64,000 nt of DNA from Vespa crabro. Taxonomy: Eukaryota; Arthropoda; Insecta; Hymenoptera; Vespidae. Of this stretch, positions 50,701-63,209 are shown piece by piece (position 1 is the stretch's first letter; every line of letters begins with the position of its first letter). The stretch is from positions 7,924,616 to 7,988,615 of the forward strand of contig NC_060959.1 in the NCBI RefSeq assembly GCF_910589235.1, in the 5' to 3' direction. A program made the translations under genes and the position numbers. The notes beneath the pieces were generated by a model. It was given only the letters and a program-made list of their open reading frames with translations, made no database searches and was not told the origin of the DNA.

Positions 50701-53700
50701 TGAATATACCTTTCCACTACAGTCACAATCTCCATATATAGCCATTTCTTCACCATCTTTTGCTATCATGACAATAGCTATTTTTGTAATTTTCTCCTTT
50801 TCAGTTTTCCATTTAAGTTTAGCAAGAGAATCATATAATTTTGCTAAATGTTTACTCACTAATTCTGGATTACTACCTACAATATTACATCTTTATTATA
50901 TTAAATAAAACAAATATTTAAAAATGATTAAAACCTCTTAAATATTAAAATTACATACCATTACTGAGTATATCCAAAAGATCTGCAGAGGATACAAAAT
51001 AAAATCTAGGATAAGCAAGTCTTTTTGTTTCAAGGTACTGGAATAATGCATTTTCACAAATATTTAACTCTTTTTGTAATTCTTCTAAACGTTCAAGAAG
51101 TTTAGGCTTATTAGTTGCTTTTATAATATTCGGTGTACTTAACATATCTTTTAAAAGATCCTAAAAACAATATGTTTATCTTATCATATGTTTTTACAAA
51201 CAAATTTATATATTATCCATAAATAAGAAAAAGACAAATCATTACTTTAAAATCTCTATCTATTTTCTCAAAAAGTTTAGATTCTTCAGGTAGCTGACTT
51301 CTAATATCTTCTGAACCTATAAAAATACTTTCCAAATGCATCCATGCACGTTGAACATCAAACCATGCATTTATCACAGCATCTGCATTACTTAGTTTAT
51401 TTTGCCAATCTAAAACTTCATCAAGAAAGTATGATACGTGTTTAGAACCCAGCATATTTTGTAACTGAACCTATAAAAATATTTTAAATTGCATATTTTA
51501 ACAAAATGCTTTTTATTATATTTATTTTAGCAAAAAAAATCATTGAAGTTAACATAATATAATAATAAATATAAATATATATTAAAAACCTGATTGTCTT
51601 CTAGTGTCTCTATTATCTCTTCATCAATTTTTAATACATTAAGTTTTGTTCTTTCATGTAATTCCTTTCCAAACTCTAGTGTAGCCCATGTACTGTGTAA
51701 TTCTTTCAATACTTTTTCCATTACCATTTCTTTTACTGCCTTATCTACAATTTCTTTAACTTCTTCTTCATACTTATGAAGTTCTAATTTTAACAAATCT
51801 TTTAATATTGTTTTGTCATCCATAGTAAATCTTACCTAAAATTATATAATAATAAAATATTAGATACGTCTTATAAACATGACAAATAGAAGATATTTTA
51901 AAGATAGTATTGTATACTCCGGTCTCAGCCATTAATTGTAACCAATGTCTGTCTTTAATAGCTGTATTTTTTAATTCTGATACTGCTCTTAATGATGACA
52001 TCATATTTTTCAATTGTCCTTCTATTTCTATATATAAATTCCAATTTCTTGCATCCTTATCAATTTCTAAGAATTAGAATTAGAATTATATAACGAAGAT
52101 ATGAAGAAAAAAAGAACTAAAAAACCTTCTTTTTTAGACAGGCTCTCTGAAAAATATCTAATTCATACTCACGTCTAAGTTCACGAATAAATTTTTTACA
52201 CTCTAAATCTGTTCCTTCCACATCAATTTTTTTCCAAATTGTTGTTTCCCATTCATCTAGACTCGTTCTAATAATATTTACATAATCCCATAACATCTTA
52301 ACAAGTTTCAATTCTCTTCTAGCTTGAACAATATGTTTAAATTCTTCTACACGGTGTTCAAATATATTGGCTGTTTTTTTAAGATCATTCAATTCATTTT
52401 CAAATTTCATAATTTCTACGTTTATATCATCCATTTTCTTATAAACATCTGTGCAGGCCAAACTAAAGGATAATATTTCTTATTAAAAATAATTTCAATT
52501 ATATATATGAAATAAAGAATTATAAATTACATAACATTACTTGAATATTTCATTGACATGAAAATCTGAGAGAAACTTTTGTTGTTTTAAATCATAATAA
52601 CTTAGACGCTTATTCAATAAGTTTATTTGATGAGACATTAATGGTCCAACAACTTGTTTTATTTGTGCAGCTTGTTTCTTTACTGTGGTCCATAATTCTG
52701 GTAATTCAAGTAGCCAATCAAATGTTTTATCATCAAGTTTAACTTGATACTCTTTAAGAAGTTCTATTGTCTCCTGTAATATATTTTATATATATGATAA
52801 TATAAAAATATTGGATATAGTTGTGAGAGATTATTTCTTTTATAAGTTTGTAACATTATATTTAAAAAACTAATACATATATACCTTAACAGGTTCAAAC
52901 ATATCATCAATTTCATATTGTCGATCTCTGATTTCCTTAAGAAAATATATAGTTTTTAATAAATCTTCATAATCATCTTCTTTAATAGGTTGACTAAATT
53001 TGTTACTAGCTTCATTTAAAAATATTGATAAATTTTGCAGACTATAAAAATAATAATATGAAGGAAATAGTAAAATAAAGATATAACTGATTTTTATAAA
53101 CATTAAAAATGAATATATAAGTCGTATTTACTCTGTATTAACTCCTTCCATAAGATGATGTTTTAATACATTTGCCCATTTACAAATGACATTAAGGAGA
53201 TTTTGCTTAAACGGTTTCAAATCTATTTTGAGCCAACATGATAAAATATGTTCATCCTCAATTTGATCACATTCCTTATAAAGATCCATGAAAAAGTTTA
53301 TTTCTCTTTTGTAATCTGCTAAAATAGGTGTCCTTTCTTTCAAAGTATCAGGTAAATTATCACTTAATCGAATGATTGTATCTTTCTCTTCTTTTGTGAG
53401 TTTTCGTCCAAAGCGTAAAAATAAATCTAAATAATCTTTTTTATCATCCAGCCAGAGCCAAGAGAAAGGTTTAAATGTCTATATATATAAGTAGATATAT
53501 AATAGATTAGTTTATCAAATTTGTATATACTTGTTATAAGTATTTTTAATTTTTTATATAAAAAATTACTTCGACATATTCTTCTGCTTTAAATAAACCT
53601 AGTTTGATTCTATTAGATGTCTCTTCTAGCATAAAACTTATATTTTCTTCTTCTGTCATATCTATCTACATTGATCAGAAGACATAAAACTTTTAAAGAT

Positions 53701-56700
53701 TAGCATAAAATAATTGAAGAATGTATAGATATAATAATAAATACCCCATAATGCTCACGCTCTTCAGCAATATCAGGATCTACGCGTTTAATTAATGTAG
53801 CCATTTTCATAATATCTAGCAAGAAATCCTCATAAAAAGCGTAAAAACCATTTGGATCATCAATATTAATAGAAGGTTTAAATACCAAATTAGAATTATC
53901 CAGAGATAGTTGAATTTCAAAGAGTGGCAAAGCATTGCATTCAGGATCAGTTTCATCAAGAATATAACACAAACTTTAACAAATTTTAATATAATTAATT
54001 TCTCGTTAAATCATAAATGATATATCTAGTGGAATCTAATGGAATAACATTATAATGCACCTTGTAGAAACTGTTTGAACCAAACCCTCATATATTAAAT
54101 TATCCACATATGCAAGATATGGTTTCCATTTTATCTGACGCTGAGCTTCAAGTTCTGCTTGTAGCGCAGCTTCTTCTTCTGTCAGTTCAATATCTAATTC
54201 AACTACCTCAGATTCTTCAGCTTCTACATCATCAATGAGTTCTTCTTCTATTAAATCAGTAATTTCATCTATATCAATTCTCCTATAAAAAAAATATAAG
54301 ACAATATAGTTTATTATAAAAATGTATACACACACACACACACACACATACACACATTGCTTATTAGATATGAATCATTTACCTTTCTTCAGTTGGTAAA
54401 ACATCTTCAGTTTTAATATCTTTTAATTGTTCATCTACATAAAAAATTTTAATTTTTAATAATAACGTATAATAAATCATAATAAAATAATATTTATTCT
54501 GGAAGTAATTAATATAATATAATATATATATATATATTGTAAATTTATTTATTACTCATATTTACCCATGTCTAAGTCTACATCATCTTCTTCATATATA
54601 GACTGAGGCATTAAATCAAATAAAAGTTTATAATTTTCTTCCAAAACACGATTTAATTCTTTAACAACAAGCTCTATTTCTTGGTATCTCTTTGCAAATT
54701 TTTCTTCACGTTCTTCAATTGCAAGTAGATTTTCTTCCTTTAAATCTTTTCTTTCAAGAATTGGTATTAATGCCCAAGAATAAATTATTTCTAACAAAGC
54801 ACTTATATTTTCTTGAACTTTAAATATTCGAATATATAATTTTCGTGTAAGATTTAATAACTGTTCTATGTATTCTGGCACTTCTGTGATGATAGATTAA
54901 ATAATATAAAACAATATTTTATTTGAATCAATGATTAAATTAATATAAAGTTATGAAGGATATATGTTTACAATATTTTAATTGTTAATATTACCTATAG
55001 AATTCCAATTATAATTAATTTGACCAAATTCTATCAATTTTTCTATTTCTTCTACATCATCCTTTACCAACTGATATTCAACAGGTGAAGTGTGTTTTTG
55101 CAACCAATTATACCTATAATAGATAATAAAATCATATAAAATTATTTCATATTATATTTTGTTACTTATCAAATCATGTTAATTTTATTCAATTTACGTT
55201 TTTATGAAATAACTTATGTATATATGTACATACCAATTTATAATCAAATTTAAATTACAAGTAGTTTCAAAAAAAAATGTACTTCTATTATTCAAATCAA
55301 TAAGTTCATCAGGTAAATCTAATTTTTTCAGTATTATTATATCCCGAATTTCTTGCAACATTCCAGCCAAATTAAGATCAAAATTTAATTCTAATAAATT
55401 TTCATCATTGACTTTTAATAAAGATTTTGATAAATGTTCTTCACATCTTTCTGGAATTTTTTCTACCCATTCTGTAAAGATGTCATGCTCTAAAGTATCT
55501 ATAAGATTCTTAAGCAAAAAGTATCATGTTAGTATTTTATTCTAACTGAAATGTAGCTTTTGTATTGTACCTGAAGTTCATCGTATTTATCCCTTATATC
55601 AAGATTTATCCTAGACACTATCAATGGATGGTCTACTAATGATGCACACTCAATAGGATAATCTATTTGTTTTCTCATATTATTTAAAAAAGACAAGGCT
55701 TTAGGAACAAAATATAATTTCTCATGTGCACTATTATTTTTTGATTCTGTATTTGTATGAAAGTAACGGTCTATTATGATCTATATTAATATAATGGAGT
55801 ATATATTCATTATTTGTAATACAAATATTAAAAATTATTTTTAAATATTAATAATTATTGCGAATAATACCTTAATATTATCGTATTCAGTATTTATTAT
55901 TTCTATCAATCTATTATAATTATGCCATAATTGTTCTATTAAAATCGGTCGATTAGCAATAGTTCCCATTATCCATATGAATCTAAACATAGATTCTATA
56001 TCATAACATTCCATGAATGCTTGGCTGAATATGTTAACCAATTTTCTATCCAGGATTTCTACCTAAAATCGTAATATTATAATAATTTTTTCATTATAAA
56101 TTCAAGAAAAGAAAAAAATAACTTACATTTTCTTGAAATCTAGACCAATCATTATTAAAACCTACATCTTCTGGTGTTAAAATGCTATACTGAACATCAG
56201 CAAATTGACGATACATTTTAACAAAATTCTCATGAATTTCATATATCATTTTATATAAAATGTTTCCTTTTAATCCAGCTATTTCTATTCTTTCTAACTT
56301 AAGATATTCTTGTACTATCTCAAAGAAAGCCTGAATAAAAATATAATAAAATATATTATGATTTATTTTCAAAAAGTAAATTACTTTTGTCAAACCTGTA
56401 ATTCTTTTAAACGTTTGTCAAATTTACGCAATCTTCCAAATATTAATTTATCATGAAAATTCCACAAGATTGGTTCATTAGGAGGTTTAAAATAAGAATC
56501 CACTTTATCACGAAAAATTTTAAATATATCTTGATGATAAATTATAATATTTTTTGTTTGTTCCAACCGTTTTAAATTATCTTCAGCATCACCCTCAAAT
56601 AAAGAACTTGGATCCAAAAATTTATTAGCCTGAAGAATATATAATAAATAACAATTTGTAGATCAATAATTATACTTTTAAAAAAACAATAGTGTTTAGA

Positions 56701-58382
56701 AAAACAATAGTGTTTGGATTTTATTATTTATAAATATTATTTATAAATGTTTAAAATTGAAATTATGAATATTAAAATAAATGTACCTCAGCTATCAATA
56801 AATTTGAAATCATTGATAACAATCGAATAATACGTGTAGTAGTACAATAGTATTTGGAATTTGACCATATTAAACAAACACAATGTATTAAGGGCTTCAA
56901 TAATGGTTGAATATCTTTGAACTCTGTACTCTGTATTTTATTTAAATAATATTCAAGTGGTTTTAAATGCATCCATATATCACGTGCTTCAATTATAGCT
57001 GAAGCAAATAAAAAAATACCATTGAATACAAAATCTTCCATAAAATTGAATTAATATTTAGCTAATTATAATTGTTTTATATAATTTAATGGACTAACCA
57101 GCAATAACATTTTTCCATATAGTTTTAAAATGTTCAGAATATGGACTTTCAGTCAATTCAAGTATAGAACCCATCTTTTTTACTCGAGGATCCTTTATCT
57201 GTTGATAGATAGATTCTAAATTTTTAATTCTTTTAAACCAAAAATCCAATTCTAAAAATAGTATAATTAAATCTATAAAATATCGGTTTGATATAAATAT
57301 ATCATAAATATTAAAATTGTAAAAACAAAAATATTTATAAATGTTAGCCAAAATATAAAGTATACCATCATTAGGCAAAAGATAATCTGAACTTAGAAGT
57401 ATTCCTTCTTCATCAAGAATTTCATTTATTTGTGAAGTCCATTTAATAATTATACTTTCAATATTACTTCTTAATTTAACATTAAACTGTACATTATCAT
57501 TTTGTTGTAATTTCCATTCTTCTTCAAAAATTGTTTCTATATCAATTGGCATGGATAATATTGTTTCACCAAACATTTTTCCTTTTATCTAAAGGACATA
57601 AATAGGATATAACTTTTAATGATTATAGTAAAATTAATTTGAAAATCAATTCATATATATGAATAGATATACCTGATAAAGTAAACTTCTAAGATCATAA
57701 ACATGCTTTTTCACATCTTCCTTAGCAATAAGAGGCCATCCAGTATGATTGATTGGATTTGTTAAAATTGGCAAATAAACCTATGAATATAAAAAAAATA
57801 TATTACATAATAATATAATAAATGTTATAATACAAATGAGAAAAATTTACTATTAACAAATTAATACCTCTTCTATTAAAACAGCTGCTTCTTCAATAGG
57901 TTTTGGTGCCATATCACCTAGTATAAGCATTTCTCTATAATTATATTTTGTAATTTTAATAGGTTCTCGTTTAATAAAATATGAAGATTTAACTCGACTA
58001 GGTGATTCAATTCCAAGAAATGGAATGAGAGCACCGGCTGATGTAAGTTGTATAGTTAAAATCATATTGGATGGTATATTAAAGAACTTGAGAATAATAT
58101 CCTGAATTAATGTTAAAGTTAATTAAAAATATTGAAATGTAAAATTTTTCGCTAAATTATTATCCTTCATATTCATATAGGACATAGAGATTAAGGATCT
58201 TTTTAAAACGATTCTTTTACATATCCTTTACATAATTATGACTTTACTTTAAGATCTTCACTTCCTAATAACTTCATCCATGCATCGGCTTTTACTTTTC
58301 TGGAAAGTAATAAATACTTATATATAAAATCAAATAATTCATCTTCCTCTTGTTTCTTCGGCTCATCTTTTTTTCCACTCAT
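38800..58382 (-). CDS. Axonemal dynein heavy chain, outer-arm beta type (DNAH9/11/17 group)
   Basis: Motor subunit of ciliary/flagellar outer dynein arms; in insects needed in sperm and in ciliated sensory neurons. About 65 small exons can be followed in phase from MSGKKDEPKKQEEDELFDFI (start 58382) to the end KWILAGVAIILQI (stop at 38800-38802). Landmarks: N-terminal tail; linker with ERHWLQ-like KDRHWLQLMAETG and VRFTMDD (near 51.8-52 kb); AAA1 P-loop GPAGTGKT (about 49.93 kb) and CFDEFNRI; AAA2 P-loop GLAGTGKT (48.7 kb) with FDGDIDPMWIESLN; AAA3 P-loop GSAGSGKS (47.26 kb) with YFIDDMNMPEID; AAA4 P-loop GVGGSGKQ (45.65 kb); coiled-coil stalk with the microtubule-binding domain (about 44.9-43.3 kb); AAA5-6; C-terminal YGGHITDDWDRRLC and LYGLHPNAEIG, which place it with DNAH9/11/17 rather than DNAH5/8 or inner-arm chains. 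All nucleotide-binding loops look intact. An acidic insertion lies in the tail (54.1-54.6 kb). Most introns are 50-150 bp. Confidence 0.94.
54061..54600 (-). other. Acidic insertion in the dynein tail
   Basis: Exons at about 54600-54566, 54434-54383 and 54282-54061 encode, between YKLLFDLMPQ and KWKPYLAYVDNLI, roughly 75 residues dominated by Asp and Glu, for example YEEDDVDLDMG, EITDLIEEELIDDVEAEESE and ELTEEEAALQAELEAQ. As I recall them, human DNAH9/17 have only a short joiner before the WKxYLxYVD motif. It is in frame across two introns, so it is part of the protein. It may be disordered or form a charged helix. Confidence 0.55.
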
Positions 58383-59273
58383 ATTTTTAAATATCAATAA
58401 AATGTAATCTAAATTCTATAGTTTATTAACTTTTATAAGCGATAAAGTCAAGTAATGCCATAACGCCGTAAAAAAGTAAAATGAAGTTGGTTGATAAAGT
58501 GTAATAAAGTCTACTCGATATAACTCGTAATGATCAAATTTGAAAATTATTGTTTTCATTTCGAAAATTCCTTCTTAAGGCTATTCATCACCTTTTGCTC
58601 ATAGCGTATGCGATTTCAGTGATAAGTAAGAAAAAAAACATGAACTGCAAGTGCAATAAGGAAATACCTACCCAAATATATATACGTTTATTGCATTGAT
58701 GTATAAATTTATGTAGATAATATACTTTTCACGCATAGCCTAACAATCGAGTTAATGTATGATATAAATTTTTGTATATAACAGTGCATCTGACAAAAGC
58801 AAAAAAAAGAACATATGAAAAGTATTTGTTATTTGTATAAACTATTATATATAAACCATCCTCGGAAAAAAAACACCATTTTTTGATACGATTATTTTCA
58901 AAGAAAATAAAGCTTTTTCAAAAATTCGAAAAGCCATTTCGAGTTAAAATCTTCATCTTTAAAATGGGACCTTATACATCAAAATCAATCAAGAATTACG
59001 GCTGGACTTATTGTTCGCGTAAATCATTATAAAACCAGGAATGATGAATTTTGTTTTAAATAATTCGCGCGTTAAAATATCACTGGTTACACGTGAATGA
59101 ATACAAATAGATAGATGGCGTTGAGGATTGTGTTTTTTCTGGATATACTTGAATGTACTTATATTCTTGAACTAATACTATAGTCAAAAATCAAAAATTA
59201 GAAAAGAGATAATTGGAAACAAGGCATTTTTTTAATGATAAAACGTGGAATTGTCATTTAAAAGTATTGTAAA
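58383..59273. promoter_or_regulatory. Divergent 5' flank of dynein and ALG2
   Basis: 891 bp between opposed start codons. On the ALG2 side there is AGATGGCG (59113-59120), a YY1/Pho-like core. Near the dynein start I could not find a clear RFX X-box (GTTNCC...GGYAAC), which one might expect for a ciliary gene. The rest is A+T-rich and featureless. Confidence 0.5.
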
Positions 59274-60613
59274 ATGACTCGTATAATATTTTTGCATCCA
59301 GATCTTGGAATTGGTGGAGCCGAAAGATTAGTTGTTGATGCTGCTTTAGCTTTAAAGAAAAATGGTCACGATGTTTCTTTCGTGACAACTCATCATGATC
59401 CGGATCACTGTTTTCTTGAAACAAAAGATGGTACGATTCCCGTTACAGTTGTTGGTAATTGGCTACCAAGACATATTTTAGGCAAATTTTTTGCATTATG
59501 TGCTTATATTCGAATGGTAAGTTAAAAACAATATATATTTTGTAATTATAAATAAAAATAAAAATTTATAAATAAAAATTTATATATAAATATATATAAA
59601 TATATATATATATATATATTACAATATTTTTCTAGGTATATGCTGCAACTTATATATTATTTTTAAAAAACCGTCCAGAATTAGTATTTTGTGATTTAAT
59701 TTCAGTATGTATTCCTATTCTTCGACTACGCATTCCTCATATCATATTTTATTGTCACCATCCAGATCAATTACTTTCTATGCCTGGAGGTTGTTGTAAA
59801 GCTTTATATCGTCTTCCTCTTAATTATTTAGAAAAAATTACAACTGGAATGGCTCATAAAATTTTTGTAAATAGTATATATACTCGTAATGTATTCAAAT
59901 CTACATTTGAGAGTTTATGTATCGAACCAGAAGTTCTATATCCTTCCATTAATACAGACTTCTTTGATAAAACAAGAATAATAGTATTAGAAAGAGTATT
60001 GAACAAAAAATTGCCAGATGATAGCATTATACTTTTATCTATTAATAGATATGAGAGAAAAAAAGATTTATCTCTTGCAATAGAAACACTTGTCTATTTG
60101 AAAGATTCTTTAACAGAACAAGAATACAAACGATTATATTTAATTATGGCCGGTGGATACGATAAACGAGTTGAAGAAAATGTTGAATATTACTTGGAAT
60201 TAATAGAACTTTCTGACGAATTACGCCTTACAGATAAAGTAATTTTCTTACGTTCTCCATCAGATATTTATAAAGTTTCTCTTTTAAAACACTGTGATAT
60301 TTTGATATACACACCACGCAATGAACATTTTGGTATAGTTCCATTAGAAGCTATGTACATTGGAAAACCTGTAATTGCCCATAATTCTGGTGGTCCAAAG
60401 GAATCAGTTATTGACAAAGTTACTGGATATTTAGCTAATGGTTCTAGCGAAGAATTTGCTAAAAAGATTAAATTATTAATAAAAGATCCATCGCTTATAG
60501 AAACGTTTGGTAAAGCTGGCAAAAAACGATTTCTTGCAACATTTAGTTTTACAGCATTTAGTAATCAATTAAATAAAGCAGTAGATGAGCTAATTAATTT
60601 TAAGAAAGATTAA
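59274..60613 (+). CDS. ALG2: Alpha-1,3/1,6-mannosyltransferase ALG2
   Basis: GT4-family enzyme adding the second and third mannoses (alpha-1,3 and alpha-1,6) to the dolichol-linked N-glycan precursor on the cytosolic face of the ER. Two exons: 59274-59516 and 59636-60613, in phase, about 406 residues, normal for the family. Start MTRIIFLHPDLGIGGAERLV is the canonical N-terminus with the GGAERLV loop. Other blocks: GHDVSFVTTHHDPDHCF, CDLISVCIPILRL, FYCHHPDQLL, NSIYTRNVF, VLYPSINTDFFD, SINRYERKKDLSLAI and the nucleotide-sugar site EHFGIVPLEAMYIGKPVIA (E-x7-E) followed by NSGGPKESV. A hydrophobic stretch after AYIRMVYAATYILF may contact the membrane. No defects seen. Confidence 0.96.
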
Positions 60614-61413
60614 TTTAATTAACTATTATCTAGTACTTTTTTTTAATAATACATTATTTATTATGCTTATAAAATAAAATATACATATAATGCATTTATA
60701 AAATAAATGAACCAGTGTTTTAATTTTTTGAGGCACTTAACTACATCAAATTAAATCATTTAAATGAAATGTTCTTACTATTTTTATAATTATACTAAAA
60801 ATGAATATGACACTTTAAATTATAGATGATAAGTTTCTAAAGAAGCTTATGTAAAAATTATATATACTATTTCTACAAAAATGTGCAAAGGTTGTGAAAT
60901 ATTTAATATAAGAAAAGTTCAATAAATAATTTATACATTGCACTTTTCTTCTTTATGCTGTATTTTACTTTGATAAAGTATAATAAAAAATTATCAGAAA
61001 AAATATTATGTATGTAGAATATTTAATGCAGGAATGAAAACAAGTCTTACAATTTAATAAAAAAAAAAATATGTTAAAATTAAAATAATGAAGTATGTAC
61101 TGTCTTACCATTTTACTTAAAGAAATCAAATATTTTTTTATGTATATATATATTCTATATATATTGGAGTAAAATCCATTTTTATGATTTCCATATTTTT
61201 TTTTTCTTCAAAACGTAAACAAAAGCCATTAAATAATATTAGGATTCAACTGGATATTAACTCATTTTTGTCGTAATAGTTGTAGGCATAGTAATACCGT
61301 TAGTCGGAATTATTTTCGTTCGCATTTTCGAACGGGTGAAATAGTTTAAGTTCGACAAGAAAGAATTAATATAGTATATATTAGTATAATTTCTATGTTC
61401 AATATTCTTATCA
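60614..61413. other. Convergent 3' flanks of ALG2 and SPF45
   Basis: 800 bp, A+T-rich, with AATAAA-type polyadenylation signals for ALG2 near 60670-60710. No ORF or element recognised. A slightly more complex patch at 61240-61350 is probably SPF45 3' UTR. Confidence 0.55.
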
Positions 61414-62781
61414 TTAATCCATTAATTGCAAACTGTCTAATTTTTCACTAGAATAAAAACCTGCTTTAACTTGTCTACCCCCAAAGAATCGTCCATTTAA
61501 ATCAACGACAGCCTTAATAGCACTTTCTATTCTTTTAAATTCTACAAAAATACGAACTGCATCTTCTGGAGTTGCTTCAATAACTTCATGAATAATTACA
61601 CGTGCTACATCACCATATTTTGTATTACATTCATCTTTCACTTCTGGCTCTAGATCATCATCTACTTCTCCTGGTCCAACCATATTACGTAGCAATACAA
61701 CCTAAAAAAAAAATATTTTTTTGTTAAAAATAAATTGAAGAAAATTAAAAAAAAAAATATAGATATACTGAATTACTTTGCTTGGTGATTTCATGATTTC
61801 TGTAATACTTGGTTCTTCTTGCGAAGGCTGTGGCTGTGATATCTGCTGCTGTAGAGGTGGTGGAGACATTGAAACTGGAGGTGGTGGTGGCATAAGCTGT
61901 TCCCTTTCTCCAACAATTCTGCCACCTCTTTTACTTGTCTTCTCTACTTGTAATGCTACGGACATGCCTTGTTCTTTTTTACCTAAGCCTTGTCCTTCTT
62001 TAAAACCATATTTAGCCATAATTTTGGCAGCGACAGATGATGTAGCATAACCTAAATTAGAAGGCTGTCTTGGTGATGGCGATGATGCTGAAAGTTCAGA
62101 ACATTCTTGTAACGAAGGAGGAGGTGCTATAGCAGCACCACCAGCTATGCCCCTAGATGTTGGAGTACGTTCTTCGTCTCTTTCTGGAGGTACTAAAGTA
62201 TTATTTCCTGTTGCCTAAAATAATAAATTGAATGTTAAAATTGTATATAATATTTATTTATTACTTTGCACAATTTATTTATTACTTGTGTATCTTCAAA
62301 ACGTGTATTATCACGCCGTCTTTTACGCATTTCAGTTTCTTGATCATGTTCTCTATCTCGAATATCACGTAATTCTTTGACTACTTTTTCGTACTCATTA
62401 GGCCACATAGGATCATATTCATTTATAACATTCCAGTCGAATTCACTACCAATTCCAATACTACCTGTATTATTTGTTGTAAGTGGATTATTATGTAAAC
62501 CATCATCATCCTTCTCAATATCTCTAGTCTTTGATTTCAAATCTATAACTGGTGCTAATACAGCAGTAGCTTTTCTATACTGTTCACGTTTTGGCTAAAT
62601 ATATAATAAATAATATAGTAATTAATATTTTAATGCATCTTACTTTTGGCTGTTTACCATTTACCTGTGTAGTTGCAGCTTTTTTTAATTGAAGTTGCGA
62701 TTGTAATAATTTTATACCGGACGACCACCCGGCAACTTTTTCAGAAGTTCGATGTTTATCAAAATCATCGTACAAAGACAT
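61414..62781 (-). CDS. Spf45: Splicing factor 45 (RBM17/SPF45)
   Basis: Spliceosomal protein with a G-patch and a UHM-type RRM that binds ULM peptides of SF1, U2AF65 and SF3B1; in flies it affects 3' splice-site choice. Four exons: 62781-62665 (MSLYDDFDKHRTSEKVAGWS), 62594-62286, 62214-61777, 61701-61414; all in phase 0, about 383 residues. N-terminal conserved blocks KREQYRKATAVLAPVIDLK and YDPMWPNEYEKVVKELRDIR; then a proline/serine linker; the G-patch KIMAKYGFKEGQGLGKKEQG; a proline-rich PPPPPVSMSPPP and Q-rich stretch; and the UHM starting VVLLRNMVGPGEVDDDLEPE with RIFVEFKRIESAIKAV, LNGRFFGGRQVKAGFY (the RxF-type UHM loop is GRFFGGR). Ends LDSLQLMD. Length and order match the family. Confidence 0.95.
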
Positions 62782-63209
62782 TGTATGATTTTTATTTATG
62801 TATCAATAGCAATTTACACAATACTAAATGTTAAAAATATAAGTATAATAACATAACCTTTAAGTGCATCAAAACACTAATACATATATCTATTTAATAA
62901 CTTTATTAAATCCTCCGGTTTAAAATAAACATTCATAATATTTATAAGATACAATTTATGGATCATCTAGATTTATCAATGAAAAGATATTTCGCTACTT
63001 TTTCGATATACTCCTAACGATTTTGACGTACAAAATTATCTATATCTTTTAATTTCGTACTTTCAAAATCAGATGGAGCCATGGTGCAATTGTAAATATT
63101 ATTTGGAAGTATTTATCTTTATTATTCATTGGTGAATAATAAAAAAGAGCACGTGCGTATAAAGTTTTTTAAGTTAATTTTGATATATACAGTAAATTAG
63201 AATAAATCA
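62782..63209. promoter_or_regulatory. Divergent 428-bp flank of SPF45 and REXO2
   Basis: Short spacer between opposed start codons of two housekeeping genes. Contains AGATGGAGCCATGG near 63071-63084. A bidirectional promoter is inferred from spacing only. Confidence 0.5.

Noticed and set aside
58383..58700. RFX X-box expected upstream of a ciliary dynein
   Set aside because: I looked for GTTNCC-type palindromes near the dynein start and found none convincing.
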